From NCBI GenBank assembly GCA_050261915.1, contig JBLNDT010000074.1, forward strand, positions 1 through 31,076: a stretch of DNA of 31,076 nucleotides. Direction: 5' to 3'. Below the pieces are notes generated by a model that ran no database searches, was not told the origin of the DNA, and was given only the letters and a program-made list of their open reading frames with translations. Positions 24,408-29,742 of the stretch are shown here, piece after piece. The DNA comes from UBA699 sp050261915 (lineage in GTDB: Bacteria > Bacillota > Clostridia > Clostridiales > Clostridiaceae). Each line of letters opens with the position of its first letter. Within the stretch, counting starts at the first letter, position 1. The translations under genes and the position numbers were made by a program.

Positions 24408-24436
24408 AGTATATCAGAAGTATATGTAAAACTCAA
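24408..24436 (-). promoter_or_regulatory. promoter of the riboswitch-ATPase unit
   Basis: On the minus strand, TTGAGT (24431-24436) and TATACT (24408-24413) are 17 bases apart. TG one base before the -10 makes an extended form. The predicted +1 near 24401 coincides with the start of the aptamer. Confidence 0.7.
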
Positions 24437-24531
24437 GAAAGTGTTTGGAATTTACTGTATGTGTTTAGGTGGTTTTGATTATTTTGTAATGGTATAATAT
24501 ATAATAGTCTAAGTAAAATGAGGGGTATACA

Positions 24532-25047
24532 ATGACTGAAATTAAAGAAATTCTATGGCTTTTTCCCATATTATTTATTTTTCATGATCTTGAAGAAATA
24601 ATTTTGATTAAGTGGTGGATAAGAAAAAACAAAGTTTTTTTAAGTGAAAAATTTCCAAAACTATCAAAAAGGATATTGCCCCATTTTGACAATATTACAA
24701 CAGCAGCATTTTCATTAGGTGTTGCTGAAGAATTTATTATTATAACAATGGTGACTGTTGTTTCATATATAACAAGCTGGTATAATTTATGGGCAGGATT
24801 ATTTTTTGCATTTTTCCTGCATCTAGTAATACATTGTGCTCAAGGGATTATTGCTTTTAAATATATTCCTTCCTTAGTAACAAGTATTATGTGCCTGCCT
24901 TTATGCATTTATATATCAAGAATTATAATGGAGACACTGACAGTTAATATTATTATAATTTATACAGTATCAAGCTTTATAATTATGATTATAAACCTGG
25001 CTGTAATTCATAAAGTGATGGAGAACTTTAGCAGGTGGAGCTCTTAA
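24532..25047 (+). CDS. HXXEE domain membrane protein
   Basis: A 171-residue membrane protein with about four to five hydrophobic segments. The name-giving motif is HDLEE (His18, Glu21, Glu22) in the first segment. Later charged or His residues inside membrane stretches (VAEEF, HLVIHCAQG, HKVME) suggest a conserved intramembrane site. The family (HXXEE) has no established function. GAGGGG precedes the ATG. It is followed after 52 bases by an acyltransferase gene without a visible terminator, so the two may be co-transcribed. Confidence 0.8.
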   Translation: MTEIKEILWLFPILFIFHDLEEIILIKWWIRKNKVFLSEKFPKLSKRILPHFDNITTAAFSLGVAEEFIIITMVTVVSYITSWYNLWAGLFFAFFLHLVIHCAQGIIAFKYIPSLVTSIMCLPLCIYISRIIMETLTVNIIIIYTVSSFIIMIINLAVIHKVMENFSRWSS

Positions 25048-25099
25048 GCTTGATTATGCCAAATCGGCACCTAGTTTAACAAATAAGAGAGGATAAGAT

Positions 25100-26176
25100 A
25101 TGACAAGTGAACGTTTGAAGGAAATTGATGTATTAAGAGCTTTGGCTTTTATTTTTGTTGTAGTTCAGCATACTTTAGGTGGATTTTCTAATATTAAAGG
25201 AATACCCTATTCCAATTTCATTTTCATGAAACTGATGTATGTAATGGCTAAAACAGCAGTGCCAATGTTTTTATTTATTAGTGCCGTAGGTTTGTTTTAT
25301 GTATATTATAAGAAATTTGAATGGAAAAAATATTATATTAAAAGAATTAAGTTTGTATTGATTCCTTATATTATTTGGTCTGCAATCAATATGTACAAGC
25401 TTGGTAATGAAGATAGGTTTAAGGATTTCTTTGTTGAGATTATAGCGGGAAATGGTGCATTTCATCTTTGGTACATGGGGATGGTAATTGGACTATTTAT
25501 AATCTTCCCGGCTATATTGTGGTTTGTAAGAAAGGTACACCCATTAAGTATAGAGATAAGAACAGCAGTTTTTACTATTTTTACTATCCTATATTATTAT
25601 GTGGCAAAATACCAGACATCCATAGCAGATGCTGCAGGGAAATTTATATTTGGGACACCTACAGAGGTTCAGCAGAGAATATTAAATATATCCATATTAT
25701 TTTGGTATCTTTATTTTATGCTGGGAATCTGCTTTATTTTAAATTACGATTATCTTAAGGAAAAGCTGCTAAAATATAAAATATTAATATATATTTGCTA
25801 TGGCTTGTTATATATATATGCCTTCTTAAATGAAACAGACAAAATAGATTATATAAGAGTTGTTTCACTATTATATATTATTTTTTCAATCACAACATTT
25901 TATTTGATTTCTGTAAAATTGGCAAAAAATGAATTGGTGTATAAAGCATTAAAATTTATTGGTGATTATTCCTTTGCAGCATACATGGCTCATGTTATTG
26001 TAGTAAACTATATGGCAAATCAGATAATGCTTGATTTTAACACACATAACTACCTTTTTACAGGGATTTTAACTTTGATTATTACAGTAGTATTGACTCC
26101 GGTTATAATAAAAATATTAAGCTTCTTTCCATATTCGGAGTATATTACTGGTGTAAAAAGATCCTCAATAGAATAA
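25100..26176 (+). CDS. acyltransferase family 3 membrane protein
   Basis: A 358-residue integral membrane protein with about ten membrane segments, of the acyltransferase-3 family (OatA/NodX-like). The family start motif RLKEIDVLRALAFIFVVVQH contains the conserved Arg and the His24 region. These enzymes O-acylate extracytoplasmic sugars such as peptidoglycan, exopolysaccharide or teichoic acid. The acceptor here is unknown, and no C-terminal SGNH domain is attached. AGAGAGGATAAGAT precedes the ATG. The gene ends at a good terminator. Confidence 0.87.
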   Translation: MTSERLKEIDVLRALAFIFVVVQHTLGGFSNIKGIPYSNFIFMKLMYVMAKTAVPMFLFISAVGLFYVYYKKFEWKKYYIKRIKFVLIPYIIWSAINMYKLGNEDRFKDFFVEIIAGNGAFHLWYMGMVIGLFIIFPAILWFVRKVHPLSIEIRTAVFTIFTILYYYVAKYQTSIADAAGKFIFGTPTEVQQRILNISILFWYLYFMLGICFILNYDYLKEKLLKYKILIYICYGLLYIYAFLNETDKIDYIRVVSLLYIIFSITTFYLISVKLAKNELVYKALKFIGDYSFAAYMAHVIVVNYMANQIMLDFNTHNYLFTGILTLIITVVLTPVIIKILSFFPYSEYITGVKRSSIE

Positions 26177-26184
26177 ACCATGAA

Positions 26185-26212
26185 AAGCCTATTTTATAAT
26201 AGGCTTATTTTT
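26185..26212 (+). terminator. intrinsic terminator after the acyltransferase gene
   Basis: AAGCCTAT (26185-26192) and ATAGGCTT (26199-26206) form an 8-bp stem with loop TTTATA, followed by ATTTTTA. Confidence 0.82.
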
Positions 26213-26230
26213 ATACATAAATTGAATATA

Positions 26231-26259
26231 TTGGCATTTGATTTTGTTTAATATATAAT
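26231..26259 (+). promoter_or_regulatory. promoter of the DUF1287 unit
   Basis: TTGGCA (26231-26236) and TATAAT (26254-26259) are separated by exactly 17 bases. The predicted +1 near 26266 lies just ahead of a GGGTGAT ribosome site (26272-26278) and the ATG at 26285. This points to 26285 as the original gene start. Confidence 0.7.
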
Positions 26260-26284
26260 TATATGTAATGCGGGTGATGTAATT

Positions 26285-26428
26285 ATGAAAAGAAAAAAAA
26301 TTATGATTTTGATAATAGTCAGCATAGTTATAACAGCTCAGCATAGTTATAACAGCTTTGATTTCATTATTAATAATAATGAAGCCATATCTTCATTCTC
26401 AAAAGGTGTATACTGCAGCAGATTTTAA
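26285..26428 (+). pseudogene. N-terminal signal/anchor segment of the DUF1287 gene, frameshifted
   Basis: This is the frame that begins at the ATG with the good promoter and ribosome site. It encodes MKRKKIMILIIVSIVITA, a typical positively charged plus hydrophobic signal or anchor. It then runs through the second copy of a 19-bp tandem duplication into unrelated sequence and stops at TAA 26426-26428 after 47 codons. Removing one repeat copy (19 bases, not a multiple of three) joins this segment exactly in frame to LISLLIIMKPYLHSQKV and the DUF1287 domain. Confidence 0.8.
26320..26357 (+). repeat. exact 19-bp tandem duplication inside the DUF1287 signal sequence
   Basis: CAGCATAGTTATAACAGCT occurs twice head to tail (26320-26338 and 26339-26357) with no mismatch. 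The base before each copy is also T. The extra copy shifts the reading frame by one base and disconnects the signal segment from the domain. Confidence 0.97.
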
Positions 26429-26957
26429 TATTGTAGAATTAAAAAGTAATGTGGACAAGGACCAGGATGGTGTTGATGACTATTCCGATATTTTGAATGG
26501 GGCACGTGACTATATAAGTACTCATCCAAAATATAAAAGCAAATATTATGAAGGCGGGTATCCTGATGATAAGTATGGTGTTTGTACTGATGTTGTCTGG
26601 AGGGCATTTAAAAGTGGAGGCTATAATTTAAAGGATTTAATTGACAAGGATATTTCAAACAACCTTCCAGCTTACAAAAATATTACAGTGCCTGATAATA
26701 ACATTGACTTCAGAAGGGTTAAGAATTTAAAAACATTTTTTGATAGAAATGCAGAGAGCCTTTCCACAAGTTTCACTGAGCCAGCAAAGTGGCAGGGGGG
26801 AGATATAGTAATATTCCCTGAACACATAGCAATATGCTCAGATAAAAGAAATTCTGATGGATTGCCATTTATAATCCATCATGATGGCTTGGGGGCAAGG
26901 GAAAGAAATGAAATTACAAATTATAAGATTTTAGGCCACTATAGGTGGAGTAAATAA
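26358..26957 (+). CDS. DUF1287 domain protein, start region disrupted
   Basis: The remaining open frame holds a complete DUF1287 (YijF-like) domain of up to 199 residues. Conserved pieces are YPDDKYGVCTDVVWRAFKSGG (candidate nucleophilic Cys), GGDIVIFPEHIAICSD (His) and IIHHDGLGARERNEI, an arrangement resembling NlpC/P60-like hydrolases; true activity is unknown. The frame as it stands would have to start at a TTG (26358) or ATG (26379) with no ribosome site, leaving a partial anchor. A DQDGVDD stretch near residue 35 resembles a calcium-binding loop. With one repeat copy removed, the protein would start at 26285 and be exported. The next gene follows after 26 bases. As sequenced, the gene is probably off or a recent pseudogene. 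Confidence 0.8.
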   Translation: MISLLIIMKPYLHSQKVYTAADFNIVELKSNVDKDQDGVDDYSDILNGARDYISTHPKYKSKYYEGGYPDDKYGVCTDVVWRAFKSGGYNLKDLIDKDISNNLPAYKNITVPDNNIDFRRVKNLKTFFDRNAESLSTSFTEPAKWQGGDIVIFPEHIAICSDKRNSDGLPFIIHHDGLGARERNEITNYKILGHYRWSK

Positions 26958-26983
26958 GATGTTTTTCAAAGGAGGAAATAGTT

Positions 26984-27139
26984 ATGGGTATGTTGTCGTT
27001 TTTTTCATTTATTAACTTGATAATTTTCTTAGGGTTAATCATCGTAGGAATTTATTGTTTAATTCTTTTCTTTAAGCTTGCAAACCGAGGAATAAAAGCA
27101 TTGGATATTTACATTGATGAAAAGAAGAATAAATTGTAG
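26984..27139 (+). CDS. 51-residue single-pass membrane peptide
   Basis: A small ORF with a very strong ribosome site (AAAGGAGGAAATAGTT before the ATG). Residues about 6-31 are a continuous hydrophobic segment (INLIIFLGLIIVGIYCLILFF), followed by a charged tail KLANRGIKALDIYIDEKKNKL. It lies tightly between the DUF1287 gene (26 bases) and the VOC gene (14 bases), so it is co-transcribed. I do not recognise the family. Short proteins of this form with an amphipathic helix after the membrane segment occur in clostridia as hypothetical proteins. Confidence 0.8.
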   Translation: MGMLSFFSFINLIIFLGLIIVGIYCLILFFKLANRGIKALDIYIDEKKNKL

Positions 27140-27153
27140 GCAGGTGAATTTAT

Positions 27154-27615
27154 ATGGAATTTAAACTGGCTCTTTTAGCTGTTAAGGATGTTAATGTTTC
27201 AAAGAAATTTTATGAAGAGCTTTTTGATCAAAAGGTGGTGTTTGATTTTGGACGGAATGTCACATTTAGCGGTGGATTTGCAATTCAGGAGGATTTTGCT
27301 TGGCTTGTAGATATACCTCAGGATACTGTGATGGAAAAGTCAAACAACATGGAACTTTATTTTGAAGTTGAGGATTTTGATGGATGTTTACAAAGGCTGA
27401 ATGATTATAACAATATTAGATATGTACATCAGCCAAAGATGCATGATTGGATGCAAAGAACGGTGCGAGTTTATGATCCGGATTATCATATAATAGAGAT
27501 AGGGGAATCCATGGCGGTAGTAGCTAGGCGATATCTTTCTAAAGGATATTCTGTAGAGGAAACATCAAAAATTATTCAGCATCCAATGGAATTTGTTGAA
27601 ATGTGTAAAGAGTAA
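27154..27615 (+). CDS. VOC (glyoxalase/bleomycin-resistance fold) protein
   Basis: A 153-residue cytoplasmic protein with two beta-alpha-beta-beta-beta repeats typical of the vicinal oxygen chelate fold. The first begins at FKLALLAVKDVNVSKKFYEELF; the second contains MELYFEVEDFDGCLQRL and ends in RVYDPDYHIIEIGES, where the glutamate is the usual last metal ligand. A C-terminal helical extension (VEETSKIIQHPMEFVEMCKE) follows. The substrate is unknown, and VOC members include lyases, isomerases and resistance proteins. AGGTGA precedes the ATG. Its stop overlaps the ATG of the next gene (TAATG), implying translational coupling. Confidence 0.85.
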   Translation: MEFKLALLAVKDVNVSKKFYEELFDQKVVFDFGRNVTFSGGFAIQEDFAWLVDIPQDTVMEKSNNMELYFEVEDFDGCLQRLNDYNNIRYVHQPKMHDWMQRTVRVYDPDYHIIEIGESMAVVARRYLSKGYSVEETSKIIQHPMEFVEMCKE

Positions 27616-28163
27616 TGTATAAATTAAAGTATATAAAAGCGTTACCTAATATTATATCCCTTATAAGAATAATCTTCTCACTTATGCTTATTTCCGTTGA
27701 AGCTTTAAGTAATACATTTTTTATTATATATATAATATGCGGTATAAGTGATTTTCTAGACGGTTTTATTGCAAGAAAAACTGGGACAGCTACAAGTTTT
27801 GGGGCTAAACTAGACTCTATAGCAGATATGGTAATGATAGCTGTATTGATATTCGTCCTTTATCCTGTGGTAAACCCAAGTGCTGAAATAATCATTTTCA
27901 TTGCTGCAACTTGTTTAGTTAGATTAGCAGCTATTACTGTTGGACTTATAAAATATAAGACCTTTGCAGGGCTGCATACCTATGGAAATAAAATTACTGG
28001 AGCGGCTTTGGTTTTGTTTCCATTTCTTATTTTATTAATCCATTCAAATATAATTATTTATTTAATTTGCTTTATGGGTTTTATTTCAGCCCTGGAGGAA
28101 TTAATAATACAACTGTTTTCTAAAAGGCTGGATCTTAATGTTAAATGTATATTTCACATTTGA
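27615..28163 (+). CDS. CDP-alcohol phosphatidyltransferase
   Basis: A 182-residue integral membrane enzyme of phospholipid synthesis. The class signature DG-x2-AR-x8-G-x3-D-x3-D is complete in DFLDGFIARKTGTATSFG followed by AKLDSIAD (about residues 43-68), holding the metal-binding aspartates. About six membrane segments are expected. The enzyme displaces CMP from a CDP-linked lipid with an alcohol. Sequence alone does not distinguish glycerol-3-phosphate (PgsA), serine or other acceptors. Start overlaps the VOC stop. It is the last gene of the unit and ends at a long inverted repeat. Confidence 0.88.
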   Translation: MYKLKYIKALPNIISLIRIIFSLMLISVEALSNTFFIIYIICGISDFLDGFIARKTGTATSFGAKLDSIADMVMIAVLIFVLYPVVNPSAEIIIFIAATCLVRLAAITVGLIKYKTFAGLHTYGNKITGAALVLFPFLILLIHSNIIIYLICFMGFISALEELIIQLFSKRLDLNVKCIFHI

Positions 28164-28170
28164 ATTAACA

Positions 28171-28207
28171 ATAATAAATGCTATGCACACTGCATAGCAT
28201 TTATTAT
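28171..28207. terminator. 17-bp perfect inverted repeat, bidirectional terminator
   Basis: ATAATAAATGCTATGCA (28171-28187), loop CAC, TGCATAGCATTTATTAT (28191-28207). It lies between converging genes. The outer arms are A/T-rich but there is no long uninterrupted T run, so its terminator role is inferred from position and stem strength. Confidence 0.75.
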
Positions 28208-28211
28208 GTCT

Positions 28212-28862
28212 TTAATTATAAGAAAACTTAATTCCTGAAATATATATCAATAATGAAAGAATAATTATATATGGAATTATATAAATAGGATTTATTAAAA
28301 AGGCTGGAACAGTATTGTATAGTGTTAAAGTTCCAAATATGATAAAAATCATTCCTGCACCCCATTTTATGTAAACTTCAGGAACATGCTTTGTGAGCAA
28401 GGAACCGAAACCAATTCCAATACCATCTGCAACCAGCATACCTGCTGTAGTTCCCATTAATACAAAAAGCGGAGCGTGGCTTTCAGCAGCAATTGCAATA
28501 GTCATCAGTTGGGTTTTATCACCCATTTCAGCAATGAAAAATGCTATGGCCACTGTAATAATTGGCCCAAATTTATTTTTACTTTTACCGTCCTCATCAA
28601 TTTTATCTCCACGCAAAGTCCATAGACCAAAGATTAAAAATGCAATTGCAGACACTAGTTTTATTTTATCAATTGGGATAATTGAACTTAGGTATGTACC
28701 TGCCGCAACAGCTAAGGCATGATTCAATATTGTAGCAATGAGGACCCCAATCATTACCTGCTTGACTTTATATTTACTTGCCATTGCCACTGCGAGAAGC
28801 TGGGTCTTGTCCCCCATTTCTGCTACAACAACAAATAATAGTGCTTTAATAAATTCTGACAT
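28212..28862 (-). CDS. TMEM165/GDT1 family (UPF0016) manganese exporter
   Basis: A 216-residue membrane protein with six predicted membrane segments in two homologous halves. Each half carries the family motif EMGDKTQL (15-22 and 112-119), whose acidic residues bind the transported cation. Bacterial members such as MneA of Vibrio cholerae export Mn2+; eukaryotic ones move Mn2+ or Ca2+. The upstream yybP-ykoY riboswitch and the divergent mntP gene support Mn2+ export here. AAGGAGG precedes the ATG. It is a single-gene unit. Confidence 0.93.
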   Translation of the reverse strand: MSEFIKALLFVVVAEMGDKTQLLAVAMASKYKVKQVMIGVLIATILNHALAVAAGTYLSSIIPIDKIKLVSAIAFLIFGLWTLRGDKIDEDGKSKNKFGPIITVAIAFFIAEMGDKTQLMTIAIAAESHAPLFVLMGTTAGMLVADGIGIGFGSLLTKHVPEVYIKWGAGMIFIIFGTLTLYNTVPAFLINPIYIIPYIIILSLLIYISGIKFSYN

Positions 28863-28882
28863 AAAATGACCTCCTTAAAAAT

Positions 28883-28939
28883 AAAAAAACCTTCAACACA
28901 ATATAAATTACCACACGGTAAAATAATTGCATTAAAAGT
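28883..28939 (-). terminator. riboswitch-controlled terminator upstream of the GDT1-type gene
   Basis: On the minus strand, a long stem runs from ACTTTT (28934-28939) to AAGGT at the other end, with apex ACC-GTGT-GGT. I count about 21 pairs, some G-U, with one internal UU/UU loop and one bulge. Seven T residues (28883-28889) follow. The first arm contains the ACTTTT that forms the 3' side of aptamer P1, so terminator and aptamer exclude each other. Confidence 0.75.
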
Positions 28940-29026
28940 CTCACTTGGCTGAATACAACCACGATAAAGCCAGACCCAAAGGGTCAGTATGTTGACTTTA
29001 TCACCAAAAGGCAGTTACTCCCTTTT
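28934..29026 (-). ncRNA. yybP-ykoY manganese riboswitch (GDT1-type exporter leader)
   Basis: On the minus strand it starts with AAAAGGGAGTAACTGCC, continues with the highly conserved GTCAACATACTGACC, and ends with GCCAAGTGAGACTTTT, all hallmarks of the class. AAAAG at the start pairs with CTTTT at the end as P1. Expected logic is Mn2+-dependent read-through into the exporter gene. Identification is by motif recognition. Confidence 0.92.
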
Positions 29027-29049
29027 AATTAACATTATTAACAACATAA

Positions 29050-29078
29050 ATACTAACATATCCTGAACCAATTGGCAA
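29050..29078 (-). promoter_or_regulatory. promoter of the riboswitch-GDT1 unit
   Basis: On the minus strand, TTGCCA (29073-29078) and TAGTAT (29050-29055) are 17 bases apart. The predicted +1 near 29043 is about 17 bases before the aptamer. This promoter sits within the 80 bases just before mntP. Confidence 0.6.
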
Positions 29079-29109
29079 TATTAAGAGGAAATTTAAAGGA
29101 GAAAAAAAT

Positions 29110-29685
29110 ATGAGTTTTCTTGAATTATTTATAATAGCAGGAGGCTTGTCTATGGATGCTTTTGCTGCAGCTTTATGCAAAGGGCTCCCTGTTAAGAAAA
29201 GTACACTTGGAGAAGCAGCAATAGTTGGTCTATATTTTGGTATATTCCAGGCAGGAATGCCCCTGCTAGGGTTTCTCTTAGGGGTTAGATTTCAAAATAA
29301 AATTGCTTCTTTTGATCATTGGATAGCTTTTTTATTACTTGGGATTATTGGGATAAACATGATTCGCGAATCCAAAAAGGTAGAGAATATAATAATTTCA
29401 GAAAGAAACATTAAGGAGTCCTTAAGTTTTAAAAACATGATTGGTCTGGCTGTTGCCACAAGTATTGATGCTTTAGCAATAGGAGTTACATTTGCATTTT
29501 TAAAGGTTAATATTATTATTGCAATAACACTAATTGGTATTGTTACTTTTACGTTGTCTTTTGCAGGTGTGAAAATAGGGAATGTATTTGGTGAAAAATA
29601 TAAAGGAAAGGCAGAATTTGCAGGGGGGATGATTTTAATCATTATGGGACTTAAGATTCTCTTGAACCATACAGGCATAATCTAA
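29110..29685 (+). CDS. mntP: manganese efflux pump MntP
   Basis: A 191-residue membrane protein with six predicted membrane segments, the normal MntP length. Two repeated halves carry the motif with intramembrane aspartate: SMDAFAAALCKG (about 14-25) and SIDALAIGVTFAF (about 118-130). It exports Mn2+ from the cytoplasm. AAAGGAGAAAAAA precedes the ATG. It is divergent from the GDT1-type exporter, and their 247-base gap is mostly filled by the riboswitch of the other gene. No riboswitch is visible on its own strand and I could not identify its promoter. Confidence 0.93.
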   Translation: MSFLELFIIAGGLSMDAFAAALCKGLPVKKSTLGEAAIVGLYFGIFQAGMPLLGFLLGVRFQNKIASFDHWIAFLLLGIIGINMIRESKKVENIIISERNIKESLSFKNMIGLAVATSIDALAIGVTFAFLKVNIIIAITLIGIVTFTLSFAGVKIGNVFGEKYKGKAEFAGGMILIIMGLKILLNHTGII

Positions 29686-29714
29686 TTGACATGAGGAAAA
29701 ATAACCTCTATAGT
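29686..29714 (+). promoter_or_regulatory. promoter of the diguanylate cyclase gene
   Basis: TTGACA (29686-29691), a perfect -35, and TATAGT (29709-29714) are 17 bases apart. The -35 starts one base after the mntP stop codon. A small dyad GAGG-AAAAATAA-CCTC (29693-29708) fills the spacer and might be an operator. Confidence 0.7.
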
Positions 29715-29742
29715 GAAATAGAAAGGGAAATGAGGTGTTGCA

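Noticed and set aside
29027..29109. Plus-strand promoter or aptamer for mntP
   Set aside because: Only about 80 bases are free of the opposing aptamer. No yybP-ykoY hallmark occurs on the plus strand and candidate -35/-10 pairs were poor.
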